A DNA stretch of 64,000 nucleotides. Source: an uncultured Prevotella sp. (GTDB lineage Bacteria > Bacteroidota > Bacteroidia > Bacteroidales > Bacteroidaceae). Under the pieces are notes generated by a model that was not told where the DNA came from, made no database searches, and was given only the letters and a program-made list of their open reading frames with translations. The stretch spans positions 1-64,000 of the forward strand of contig CABUHE010000002.1 in the NCBI GenBank assembly GCA_902491375.1, written 5' to 3'. Of this stretch, positions 1 to 8,081 are shown piece after piece (the first letter of the stretch is position 1; each line of letters opens with the position of its first letter). A program made the position numbers and the translations under genes.

Positions 1-69
1 GTTTTATTTGGCACTCGCCAAAATCGTCAAAATCTCATAAACCATTAACTTTCAACCATATTTCCGTGA

Positions 70-104
70 TTTGCTCAGTATCTCACTTTTTTATATTATC
101 TTTG
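70..104 (+). promoter_or_regulatory. Candidate promoter of the small Cys/Arg-rich gene
   Basis: A TATCTTTG box (97-104) matches the Bacteroidota -7 consensus TAnnTTTG. A TTTG lies at 70-73, but the 23-base spacing is longer than the usual 19-20. It would give a leader of roughly 35 bases before the ATG at 145 and supports a plus-strand gene there. Confidence 0.45.
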
Positions 105-144
105 TTGCGTATAGTATAACAACAATATTTGCTTAAGTAAAGAG

Positions 145-507
145 ATGAAGAAGATTATTATCAGCTTGGTGCTGCTTGGAGCGGTGAGTCTTGGCTCTTT
201 GGCTGTTGTCCAGAACCGTGGTGACGAACCGCCTGTTCGACGTACAGAGGCAAGACATTGCAGCAACAGACATTGTGATTACAATGACTGTGAACGCGGA
301 AGTGAATGTCGCGCAGCATGTTGTGGGCGCTACCGAGATTGTGACTACCGTCATAAAAGAGCCCGTCGTAATGTTGTGCGGGGTTGTGGAGGATGCCGAA
401 ATGAATACCGTAATGCGCGTGTACGCCGTCAGGACGACAGGCATTACCGCCATCATGAAGCATGGCATGACAGTTACGGAAATGACGATGTTTACTTCAG
501 AAGATAA
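145..507 (+). CDS. Small secreted Cys/Arg/His-rich protein
   Basis: This reading frame gives 120 residues. It starts with a clear signal peptide (MKK, then a hydrophobic stretch of about 18 residues) and continues into a very polar, low-complexity tail. The tail has about a dozen Cys residues, including HC, AACC and GCGGC clusters, among many Arg, His, Asp and Tyr. Small secreted Cys-rich, charged proteins of this layout occur in Bacteroidales and may bind metals, but no function is established. Two other frames are also open across the same bases (plus 191-517, minus 133-468), so the frame choice rests on the signal peptide and the upstream TATCTTTG box. A frameshifted gene cannot be excluded. 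Confidence 0.5.
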   Translation: MKKIIISLVLLGAVSLGSLAVVQNRGDEPPVRRTEARHCSNRHCDYNDCERGSECRAACCGRYRDCDYRHKRARRNVVRGCGGCRNEYRNARVRRQDDRHYRHHEAWHDSYGNDDVYFRR

Positions 508-590
508 ACACCGGTAAAATTTTGTGCGATATGTTAGGTGTGGTACATACTGTATCAGTCGCTTTCATTGTCGCAGAAAGGAAAAAACAA

Positions 591-618
591 ACGGCTGCCA
601 GCTCACGCTGACAGCCGT
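591..618. terminator. Hairpin terminator between convergent genes
   Basis: ACGGCTG and CAGCCGT arms, extended inward by CAGC/GCTG around a TCAC loop, form a stem. A-rich sequence precedes it and TCTTTG follows. It lies between the 3' end of the gene ending at 507 and the 3' end of the minus-strand M23 gene, so it can serve both. Confidence 0.7.
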
Positions 619-647
619 CTTTGCAATCTATTTTATGACTTTAACAA

Positions 648-1592
648 TTATGAGTATCTTAATATCTGTCCCGGACGTATGCGCATGCGCTTGCTTATGT
701 GGTTAAGTTTGCACAGCTGCTCGATTGTAGTTCCACGTTTCTTGGCGATAGAACTGAGTGTTTCGCCACGCTGAACCTTGTGGTAGCGGATGTCTTCGCT
801 TGCTGCTGAAGAACTCTTGCGTGATTTCTTTGAGCTTGTTCCGTTAGCCGTAATCTCGTCGTCAACATCAGATTTGCCTCTTGTCTTGTTTGCAAGAACT
901 GACTCGTTTTCATAAGTATCGCGACGGAACATATATGTATCAGCCGTTACGTCCTGATTTTTGAAGTCGAACATGAGAGCCGGATTGAGTGCGACTCCGC
1001 ACAGACGGGTTTCAAAGTGAAGGTGAGAACCGGTGCTTCGGCCTGTGTTTCCGCCAAGACCGATAGGCTCTCCGGCCCTTACTGTCTGGTTTTCTTTAAC
1101 CAGCTGTTTTGACATGTGTCCGTAGATTGTCTCCAATCCGTTGTAGTGGCGTATCACTACGTAGTTTCCGTAGCCGTTAGCCTCATATCTTACGATTCTC
1201 ACTTTTCCGCTGAATGCTGCACGGATAGTGTCGCCGATATAAACTTTGATGTCAAGACCTTTGTGCATACGTCCCCAACGGCGGCCGAAGTTTGAAGTGA
1301 TAACCCTGTTGGTAGTAGGCATGCAGAAGTGCTTCAGATTGATTAAGAAAGAGTCGGGAAGCTCTGAAGCACGGTGTGCGTATTTATTATTCCACTCTTT
1401 ATATAACTGGGCAGAAGGTGAGCCCATCTGTTCTTTGTTGATTAAGTTGCGCAGCGCAAGGGTGTCGACTGCTTTCATCTTCTTGTCTATCGGAGCCTGT
1501 CTGGCCAGAAGATCCTGGGCGGAGGCAGTGGCTGCTGTCAGTGCAAGAAATGCGGTTATAGTTAAAGTCTTAATTGTTCTCTTCAGGTGCAT
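648..1592 (-). CDS. M23 (LytM) peptidase with C-terminal LysM domain
   Basis: A secreted peptidoglycan endopeptidase of 314 residues. It has an N-terminal signal peptide ending near ATASAQ. An M23 domain (about residues 100-215) carries the zinc motifs HKGLD and HLHFE plus the usual YGHM segment, so the metal site looks complete and the enzyme should be active. A Ser/Lys-rich linker follows, then a LysM domain at about 270-314 (YHKVQRGETL start) that binds glycan chains. It probably cuts stem-peptide cross-links in the periplasm during wall growth or division. It stands alone. A TATCTTTG-like -7 box on the minus strand at 1703-1696 gives a leader of about 100 bases. Confidence 0.9.
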   Translation of the reverse strand: MHLKRTIKTLTITAFLALTAATASAQDLLARQAPIDKKMKAVDTLALRNLINKEQMGSPSAQLYKEWNNKYAHRASELPDSFLINLKHFCMPTTNRVITSNFGRRWGRMHKGLDIKVYIGDTIRAAFSGKVRIVRYEANGYGNYVVIRHYNGLETIYGHMSKQLVKENQTVRAGEPIGLGGNTGRSTGSHLHFETRLCGVALNPALMFDFKNQDVTADTYMFRRDTYENESVLANKTRGKSDVDDEITANGTSSKKSRKSSSAASEDIRYHKVQRGETLSSIAKKRGTTIEQLCKLNHISKRMRIRPGQILRYS

Positions 1593-1785
1593 AATTAATT
1601 AGTTTCTCGATTAAGATAAAACTCCGGCAAATGCCAGGAGTCATGGTAGGAAAGTTTTCTAACTTAGAAAATCCCGTTGTTCATAAAAAACATTGCAAAG
1701 ATAATAAAAATTTTTCAATGTTGTTTTACACTTTAACAACTTTATGGACCTTTTAACAAAGAGAGAACATAAAGACCTGTATAAT

Positions 1786-1890
1786 GCTTTGATTTTCAAC
1801 GCGTTGCAAAAGGGCATCTTTTGCGTTGTAAAAGATGCCGAATGAGAAGCTAAAAGACGGCCTTTCGGAATGCGAAAGACCGTCTTTTAC
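1786..1890. repeat. 22-bp modular repeat element A
   Basis: Units start at 1809, 1831, 1853 and 1875, an exact 22-bp period. Unit cores AAAG-N5-CTTT read GGCAT, ATGCC (the CTTT arm is lost), ACGGC and ACCGT. Units 1 and 2 are reverse complements over their shared part, and units 3 and 4 differ from complementarity by one base. The conserved element end (GATTTTCAACGCGTTGC, 1791-1807) is on the left. It fills most of the 321-base gap between the M23 gene and the TlpA gene; the remainder holds only the M23 -7 box. Confidence 0.8.
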
Positions 1891-1913
1891 AGAAGCGTAT
1901 ATCTTGTGCTGAT

Positions 1914-2435
1914 TTACAGTTCGTGCAGCTCTTTAAGTTTGGTGGCCAGCTTGTCAATCATGACCGTGGAGAGTATAATCTGTCCCTGACGGTCGATGAG
2001 ATACATAGCCGGTATCCATTTGATGTTGTACAGTTTTGAGATGTCTGTCTGTTTCCACTTTTTCAGCTCGCTGAGGTTGAGCCAGTCCATGCCGTTTTTC
2101 TCGATATACTGTGTCCAGTTGTCTTTGTTGTCGTCGAACGATACGCTGACAAACTTAATAGTCTGTCCGTATTTGCTGTACAGTTCTTTCAGCATGGGCG
2201 TGTCTTTGCGGCAGTCCGGGCACCATGATGCCCAAAAGTCGAGCACTACATAGCTGCCACGCAGCGATGACAGGGCGTGTTTTGTACCGTCTGGGGCAGC
2301 CAGAGTGAAGTCTGGAGCTGTCGTGCCCGGCTGCAACAGGTCTTTAGCGTATTGCGCGTCGGCGTCTTGCGCCATTGCGCCGATAGCCATGGCTACGGCC
2401 ATGACCATTGACATGAAAATGCGTCTGATTGTCAT
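1914..2435 (-). CDS. TlpA/ResA-like periplasmic thioredoxin
   Basis: A 173-residue exported thiol-disulfide reductase of the TlpA family. I chose the start at 2435 because MTIRRIFMSM begins a good signal peptide ending at AMAQ; a longer frame starting at 2483 would place 16 polar residues in front of it. The redox motif is WCPDC in the context FWASWCPDCRKDTPM, followed by the TlpA-type insertion and the cis-Pro region (KWIPAMYLID). It probably reduces or maintains disulfides of periplasmic proteins. It lies downstream of nadK on the same strand with a 59-base gap and may be cotranscribed with it. Confidence 0.85.
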   Translation of the reverse strand: MTIRRIFMSMVMAVAMAIGAMAQDADAQYAKDLLQPGTTAPDFTLAAPDGTKHALSSLRGSYVVLDFWASWCPDCRKDTPMLKELYSKYGQTIKFVSVSFDDNKDNWTQYIEKNGMDWLNLSELKKWKQTDISKLYNIKWIPAMYLIDRQGQIILSTVMIDKLATKLKELHEL

Positions 2436-2494
2436 AACTGTTGTTTTTGGGTTTAACATAAATAATTGCTGACGTGCGGTCATAGCCGTGCAGG

Positions 2495-3391
2495 TCAGTT
2501 TTTAATCATACGGTTGTCAGCTCCCCACATCATTTTCTCGCGCAGTGTGGAGAAGTAACGCTGGCTGCTGCGCTTCACAATGCTTATTGCGTAAGGCGCC
2601 TTGTGTATGGTCAGTTTTGCGTTTTCGGTGCATTTGCCCGACTGTCCGTCGACGGCTATCAGGAAGTTGTGGCTTCTGCTCTCGACGGTGAGCGTTATTT
2701 CAGAGTCGTCGGGGATTACTATCGGGCGCACGTTGAGGCTGTGCGGAGCTACGGGAGTAAGGCATAGAGTGCCTGTGCGGGGCACTATTATCGGACCACC
2801 GTTTGATAGTGAATAGGCTGTAGAGCCTGTCGGAGTGCTTACGATCAGGCCGTCTGCCTGATAAGTCATAAGGTATTCGCCGTTTATTTCAGCATGAATT
2901 GTTATCATGGATGCCGTGTCGCGTTTCAGTACGGCTATGTCGTTAAGGGCGCAGTCGGGGCTAACCTGCTCTCCTCCGTCAACCTTTACGGTTATAACAG
3001 AGTGAGGCTCTATGGCGTATCCGCCGTCGTAGAGTGAGTTGATTGCGCTCTCAATCTCACAAGGAACTATGTCGGCGAGAAAGCCCAGACGCCCCATGTT
3101 TACGCCGAGGATGGGCGTGCCCTTGGCTCCTACGTGCCACGCGGCTCTCAGCAGGGTGCCGTCGCCGCCGAGCGAGATTACGAAATCAGCAGTGAAATCG
3201 CTGCCTGTGAATGTCTCTACATTGCCGGGAGCTATCATTTCTCCGCTTACGAGGAAGTCGTAAAAAGTCTTCTCCATGCACACCTCCGCACCGCGTCTGG
3301 CAAGACACTCCATTATCTTACTGATGTTTGCCGACTTACGGCTCTGATATACATTTCCGAACAGTGCGAACCTCAATTTGCGTGACACCAT
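2495..3391 (-). CDS. nadK: NAD kinase
   Basis: Phosphorylates NAD to NADP in the cytoplasm; 298 residues is the normal size. The diagnostic GGDGT is at residues 75-79, and the second conserved block reads NDIAVLKRD followed by DGLIVSTPTGSTAYSLS with GGP, which form the nucleotide and NAD sites. It is transcribed away from pdxJ, and the 145-base gap between them holds overlapping promoters for both directions. Bacteroidales often place nadK next to pdxJ. Confidence 0.95.
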   Translation of the reverse strand: MVSRKLRFALFGNVYQSRKSANISKIMECLARRGAEVCMEKTFYDFLVSGEMIAPGNVETFTGSDFTADFVISLGGDGTLLRAAWHVGAKGTPILGVNMGRLGFLADIVPCEIESAINSLYDGGYAIEPHSVITVKVDGGEQVSPDCALNDIAVLKRDTASMITIHAEINGEYLMTYQADGLIVSTPTGSTAYSLSNGGPIIVPRTGTLCLTPVAPHSLNVRPIVIPDDSEITLTVESRSHNFLIAVDGQSGKCTENAKLTIHKAPYAISIVKRSSQRYFSTLREKMMWGADNRMIKN

Positions 3392-3431
3392 GATTTTTCA
3401 GCTTTTAAATTTCTTTTTATAAATGTAATGC

Positions 3432-3460
3432 TTGGAAATGCCAAACATTTTGTACTTTTG
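3432..3460 (+). promoter_or_regulatory. Candidate pdxJ promoter
   Basis: TTG (3432-3434), 18 bases, then TACTTTTG (3453-3460), which matches TAnnTTTG. It lies back to back with the candidate nadK promoter, so both could be affected by one regulator. The leader to pdxJ would be about 70 bases. Confidence 0.5.
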
Positions 3461-3479
3461 CCGTTGGATAAGGCAAATG

Positions 3480-3508
3480 CAAAATTACATATTTTGCCCG
3501 ATAACAAA
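3480..3508 (-). promoter_or_regulatory. Candidate nadK promoter
   Basis: On the minus strand the sequence reads TTTG (3508-3505), 17 bases, then TAATTTTG (3487-3480). This fits the Bacteroidota sigma-ABfr pattern with slightly short spacing. The leader to nadK would be about 80 bases. Confidence 0.5.
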
Positions 3509-3536
3509 CATTACGGATATAATAAAATCGTAAAAA

Positions 3537-4250
3537 ATGACAAAATTAAGCGTAAACATCAACAAAGTGGCTACTCTTAGGAACGCACGCGGAGGAAACA
3601 ATCCTAACGTGTTACAGGTGGCTCTCGACTGTGAGAAGTTTGGCGCGCAAGGCATAACCGTGCATCCCAGGCCTGACGAAAGGCATATAAGATATAAGGA
3701 CGTAAGGGACATACGACCTTTGCTTACGACAGAATTCAATATCGAAGGCAATCCTATTGACAAATTCGTCAGTCTTGTGCTTGAGGTTAAGCCGACACAG
3801 GTTACGCTCGTTCCCGATGCTGACGACCAGCTGACGAGCAACCACGGATGGGACACTAAGGCCAACAAGGCCTTTCTGACCGACGTCATAGGACGATTCA
3901 AGGAAGCAGGAATCAGAACATCGATTTTCGTCGATGCCGTGCCTGAGATGGTTGAGGCAGCCAAGCTCTGCGGCACTGACCGTGTCGAATTGTACACCGA
4001 GCCTTATGCTTCGGGCTATCTGAAGAACCGCGAGGAGGCAATAAAGCCGTTCGTAGAGGCTGCTAAGGTGGCACGCGAAGTTGGTCTTGGACTGAACGCC
4101 GGGCACGACCTCAGTCTGGTGAACCTGCACTATTTCTATCAGAACATACCCTGGACTGACGAGGTAAGCATAGGTCATGCGCTGATATGCGACGCTCTCT
4201 ACATGGGCTTGCATGATACGATACAGGCTTATCTGAAATGTCTGAAATAA
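3537..4250 (+). CDS. pdxJ: Pyridoxine 5'-phosphate synthase
   Basis: Condenses 3-amino-2-oxopropyl phosphate with deoxyxylulose 5-phosphate to pyridoxine 5'-phosphate in the DXP-dependent vitamin B6 route. The 237 residues match the family length. Family segments are visible: [17 protein letters not shown] near the start, [13 protein letters not shown], the EFNIEGNP block, VTLVPD and the C-terminal [12 protein letters not shown] with EVSIGHALI. It is the first gene of a plus-strand series pdxJ - DJ-1 - ispD - recG. IspD downstream belongs to the other branch that consumes deoxyxylulose phosphate. Confidence 0.95.
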   Translation: MTKLSVNINKVATLRNARGGNNPNVLQVALDCEKFGAQGITVHPRPDERHIRYKDVRDIRPLLTTEFNIEGNPIDKFVSLVLEVKPTQVTLVPDADDQLTSNHGWDTKANKAFLTDVIGRFKEAGIRTSIFVDAVPEMVEAAKLCGTDRVELYTEPYASGYLKNREEAIKPFVEAAKVAREVGLGLNAGHDLSLVNLHYFYQNIPWTDEVSIGHALICDALYMGLHDTIQAYLKCLK

Positions 4251-4303
4251 TATAAAGGTATTGTATAATACAAAGTTAATAACCAACTAAATCTAATTTG
4301 AAA

Positions 4304-4867
4304 ATGGCAAAAGTATATGAATTCCTGGCTACAGGATTTGAAGAAGTTGAAGCACTCATACCATTAGACATAATGCGCCGTGCCGGCGTTGAATTCAAGA
4401 CAGTCAGTGTAACTGGTTCGCTCACAGTTGAAAGCTCTCACGGCGTGAAGATTCAGGCCGACATGCTGATTGAGGATGCCGACTTTAAGGACGCTGACCT
4501 GCTGATGCTGCCGGGCGGAATGCCGGGAGCAACAAATCTGAACGCACACGAAGGCGTAAGGAAGGCTCTCGTCGAGCAGAACATCCGCGGTAAGAAGATT
4601 GGCGCGATATGCGCTGCTCCGCTGGTACTTGGCGGTCTTGGCATGCTCGAAGGCAAACGTGCTACATGTTATCCGGGTTTTGAGAAATATCTCGAAGGCG
4701 CAGAATACACACACGAATTGTGTACAGTTGACGGCAACATCACTACCGGTGAAGGTCCTGCTGCAACTCTGCCTTATGCCTACAAACTGCTTGAGGCTCT
4801 TACAGACAAGAAGACTGCCGACAGCATTGCTGACGGTATGATGTATAAACACCTGATGCTGAAATAA
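4304..4867 (+). CDS. DJ-1/PfpI family protein
   Basis: A 187-residue cytoplasmic protein of the DJ-1/ThiJ/YajL group. The ATG at 4304 is preferred over the TTG at 4298. The nucleophile elbow GAICAAP places the reactive Cys at residue 103, and the partner Glu lies in GFEEVEAL near residue 16. LLMLPGGMPG is the family glycine-rich loop. Members act as cysteine-dependent glyoxalase/deglycase or redox sensors; which applies here cannot be read from sequence. It sits between pdxJ and ispD, with 53 bases before it and 162 after it. Confidence 0.9.
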   Translation: MAKVYEFLATGFEEVEALIPLDIMRRAGVEFKTVSVTGSLTVESSHGVKIQADMLIEDADFKDADLLMLPGGMPGATNLNAHEGVRKALVEQNIRGKKIGAICAAPLVLGGLGMLEGKRATCYPGFEKYLEGAEYTHELCTVDGNITTGEGPAATLPYAYKLLEALTDKKTADSIADGMMYKHLMLK

Positions 4868-5029
4868 CAGCCGGTAAGGTTTAATTGAAAATACAGATAT
4901 GTGCGGCCGCTTTTGCCGGCTTGCACTACGACCTATACGGCAGCGCCATGGCCTGACAGCATCTGTCGACCGTGGCGCCGTCGGTTATATAACAAATGAA
5001 TACCATGAACTAACCAACAATACAGAATT

Positions 5030-5695
5030 ATGGACTATGTAGTTATTGTAGCCGGAGGCAAAGGACTGAGAATGGGCGCAAACATACCCAAACAGTTCCT
5101 TCCTGTAAACGGTCTGCCGATACTTATGCTCACGATAAAGCGTTTTATGGAGTATGACGGAGCGCTGAAGATAATATTGGTTCTGCCTAAAGAACAGCAG
5201 GAATACTGGAACGAATTGTGTAAGAATTATCATTTCACAGGTGTATATGCTGTGGCTGACGGTGGAGAAACCCGTTTCCATTCTGTAAAGAACGGCCTTG
5301 ATGTAATACCTGACGACACAGAAGGCGTAGTAGGAGTGCACGACGGAGTGCGTCCTTTCCCGTCTGTTGAGGTGATAAAGGCATGTTATGAGACTGCACG
5401 TACAGCCAAGGCGGTTATTCCCGTGGTACCTGTTGTTGAAACATTGAGGCACGTTGAGCCTGACGGAAGCTCTGAGACAGTGTCAAGAGCAGAATACCGG
5501 TTGGTGCAGACACCTCAGACTTTCGACATACAGCTGCTGAAGCGCGCATACGCACAGCCTTATAACGATAGTTTTACAGATGATGCTTCGGTTGTAGAGA
5601 GCTACGGCCATGCCATAACTCTTATCGAAGGCAACCGTGAGAACATAAAGATTACTACTCCTATTGACCTCCGCGTAGCCCGCATACTTGCCTGA
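5030..5695 (+). CDS. ispD: 2-C-methyl-D-erythritol 4-phosphate cytidylyltransferase
   Basis: Third step of the MEP isoprenoid pathway: transfers CMP to MEP. The 221 residues fit the family. The N-terminal nucleotide loop reads [16 protein letters not shown], and conserved later segments are VHDGVRPF and the TPQTF block, followed by TDDASVVE and [14 protein letters not shown] at the C-terminus. It precedes recG by 121 bases with no obvious terminator between them. Confidence 0.95.
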   Translation: MDYVVIVAGGKGLRMGANIPKQFLPVNGLPILMLTIKRFMEYDGALKIILVLPKEQQEYWNELCKNYHFTGVYAVADGGETRFHSVKNGLDVIPDDTEGVVGVHDGVRPFPSVEVIKACYETARTAKAVIPVVPVVETLRHVEPDGSSETVSRAEYRLVQTPQTFDIQLLKRAYAQPYNDSFTDDASVVESYGHAITLIEGNRENIKITTPIDLRVARILA

Positions 5696-5816
5696 CGGCA
5701 CTGCATTCAGCGGCTTATTACAAGCGTAACCATGCTGATTTAATGCGCCGTAGGTTGCCTGCAATTTAATGAAACTTTCTAAAATACGTAAATATTCACG
5801 ACTATAAGTAAAGACA

Positions 5817-7916
5817 ATGCTTGATATCCTTGAACAAGACATTCAGTTCCTGCCAGGCGTAGGGCCGCGACGTAAGGCTCTGCTGGAGAAAGAACTGGGC
5901 ATAAAGACGTTTGAGGACTTGTTGGAGCATTATCCTTATAAGTATATAGACCGCAGACATATTTACAGGATTAATGAGCTTACGCCTGATGCCGCGTCAA
6001 TTCAGATATGCGCGAAGCTGCTGAGTTGTGAGATGTTCGATATGGGCTATCGCCGCTCCAGACTTGTTGCACATGTGTCAGACGGCAGCGGTATAGCTGA
6101 TCTTGTGTGGTTCACAAAGGCTGAACACATACTGAAACACCTCAAGGCCGGCACGCAATACATTATCTACGGCCGTCCGACGGTGTTCAACGGGCGTTAT
6201 CAGTTTGCTCATCCTGAGATGAAACCGATGTCGGAAGTTGAGCTTTCACAGCTTGGACTGCAACCATATTACAATACGACTGAGCGCATGAAGAACTCAG
6301 GACTTGACACATGGGGCATGGACAGGCTGATAAAGGCTCTGCTGAGCATACTGAAGAAACCCATCACAGAGACTCTTCCGCCGTTCATCACTCAACGTTT
6401 GAAGCTCGTTTCGCGTGATGATGCATTGCGGAAGATACACGTTCCCAAGAGTCCTGACGACATAAAGCAGGCTGAATACCGCATAAAGTTTGAGGAAGTG
6501 TTTTACGTCCAGCTTAACATTCTGCGTTACGTAAACTTCTGCAAACGTAAATACCGTGGATATATGTTCACCAAAGTAGGCACGGCTTTCAATGATTTTT
6601 ATTACAACAATCTGCCTTTTGAGCTGACAGGGGCGCAGAAACGTGTCATTAAGGAAATCCGGCAGGATATGCGTTCGGGCCGTCAGATGAACCGTCTGTT
6701 GCAGGGTGATGTCGGAAGTGGTAAGACTTTGGTGGCTCTTATGTCCATGCTCATTGCGCTGGACAACGGCTATCAGTCGTGCATAATGGCTCCGACAGAG
6801 ATTCTTGCAGAGCAACATCTTACAACGATAACCGACTTTCTGCACGGTATGGATATCCGTGTGGAGCTGCTTACTGGCATTGTGAAAGGTAAACGGCGGC
6901 GTGAGGTGCTTGAAGGACTTGCCAACGGCAGCGTGAAGATACTTGTAGGAACGCACGCAGTGATAGAAGATAGCGTGCAGTTCGCACGACTTGGCTTTGT
7001 CGTTATTGACGAACAGCACCGTTTCGGAGTGGAGCAGAGGGCAAAGTTGTGGAGCAAGAGCGATAATCCTCCGCACGTATTGGTCATGACCGCGACGCCT
7101 ATACCACGTACGTTGGCCATGACTGTTTACGGAGATCTTGACGTAAGTAAGATTGACGAGCTGCCTCCAGGACGCAAGCCTGTGGTTACTCTGCATAAAT
7201 ACGACGACCAGACAACAAGCCTTTATGCCGGCATACGCCGTCAGATTAACGCCGGAAGGCAGGCTTACATAGTGTTTCCGCTGATAAAGGAGAGCGAGAA
7301 AATAGACCTTAAAAACCTTGAGGAAGGGTATGAAAGTCTGCGTGAGGCGTTCCCGGAGTTCAGGCTCAGTAAGGTGCATGGGCGCATGAAACCGGTCGAG
7401 AAGGAAGAAGAGATGCGCCGTTTCGTCAAAGGTGAGACGCAGATTCTTGTCTCAACAACAGTCATAGAGGTTGGAGTAAACGTGCCGAATGCCACGATTA
7501 TGGTAATAATCAACGCCGAACGTTTCGGTCTTTCACAGCTTCATCAGTTGCGCGGACGTGTCGGTCGTGGTGCAGAACAGTCGTTCTGCATACTTGTAAG
7601 CAAGCGTAACATATCAGACGATACGCGCAAACGACTCGATATAATGTGTGAGACCAACGACGGATTCGAGATAGCTGAGGCTGACCTGAAGCTGCGTGGA
7701 CCCGGTGATTTGGAAGGAACGCAGCAGAGCGGAGTAGTGTTCGGATTCAAGAAAGTTGACATACGCAAGGACGACCAGATAATACAGCTTGCACGTGAGG
7801 AGGCACAGAAGATTGTGAACGATGATCCGCAATGCAATAAACCGGAATATTCTATGGTGTGGCAACGGCTCAATGTGCTACGCAAGAACCTGCCTTATTT
7901 CGGCGATATATCATAA
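5817..7916 (+). CDS. recG: ATP-dependent DNA helicase RecG
   Basis: A 699-residue branch-migration helicase that remodels stalled replication forks and Holliday junctions. The N-terminal wedge/OB domain fills roughly the first 270 residues. The SF2 helicase core carries Walker A GDVGSGKT at about residue 300, the DEQH box at about 398-401 (VIDEQHRFG), motif III VMTATPIPRT, and the C-terminal motifs STTVIEVGVNVPNA and QLRGRVGRG. All helicase motifs are intact. It is the last gene of the plus-strand series starting with pdxJ and ends before a strong shared hairpin. Confidence 0.97.
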   Translation: MLDILEQDIQFLPGVGPRRKALLEKELGIKTFEDLLEHYPYKYIDRRHIYRINELTPDAASIQICAKLLSCEMFDMGYRRSRLVAHVSDGSGIADLVWFTKAEHILKHLKAGTQYIIYGRPTVFNGRYQFAHPEMKPMSEVELSQLGLQPYYNTTERMKNSGLDTWGMDRLIKALLSILKKPITETLPPFITQRLKLVSRDDALRKIHVPKSPDDIKQAEYRIKFEEVFYVQLNILRYVNFCKRKYRGYMFTKVGTAFNDFYYNNLPFELTGAQKRVIKEIRQDMRSGRQMNRLLQGDVGSGKTLVALMSMLIALDNGYQSCIMAPTEILAEQHLTTITDFLHGMDIRVELLTGIVKGKRRREVLEGLANGSVKILVGTHAVIEDSVQFARLGFVVIDEQHRFGVEQRAKLWSKSDNPPHVLVMTATPIPRTLAMTVYGDLDVSKIDELPPGRKPVVTLHKYDDQTTSLYAGIRRQINAGRQAYIVFPLIKESEKIDLKNLEEGYESLREAFPEFRLSKVHGRMKPVEKEEEMRRFVKGETQILVSTTVIEVGVNVPNATIMVIINAERFGLSQLHQLRGRVGRGAEQSFCILVSKRNISDDTRKRLDIMCETNDGFEIAEADLKLRGPGDLEGTQQSGVVFGFKKVDIRKDDQIIQLAREEAQKIVNDDPQCNKPEYSMVWQRLNVLRKNLPYFGDIS

Positions 7917-8014
7917 CATGAAAATCCGTCGGGTACAGATAAGAGTGTAGAACGTTCCTGATTATTGCACAGTCTGTCTTCATTTTACCGATAAAAAATA
8001 ATGTCTTTACATAC

Positions 8015-8060
8015 AAAAAACGTTCCCGTAAGCAGTGAAACTTACGGGAACGTTCTTTTA
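8015..8060. terminator. Bidirectional terminator between recG and the M16 gene
   Basis: A perfect 12-bp stem, CGTTCCCGTAAG (8021-8032) with CTTACGGGAACG (8041-8052), has an 8-base loop. It is flanked by six A on the left and a T-rich run on the right, so it can end transcription from either side. Confidence 0.9.
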
Positions 8061-8081
8061 TTGTCAATAAGCCGACAGGCT

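Noticed and set aside
622..645. Sequence TTTGCAATCTA...GACTTTAACAATTATG shared with 41248-41275
   Set aside because: The match is about 15 bases with a small gap, in unrelated contexts (tail of a gene against a leader), and is compatible with chance in AT-rich DNA.
6297..7379. 360-codon minus-strand frame inside recG
   Set aside because: recG is intact on the plus strand with all helicase motifs; the opposite frame has no recognisable domain.
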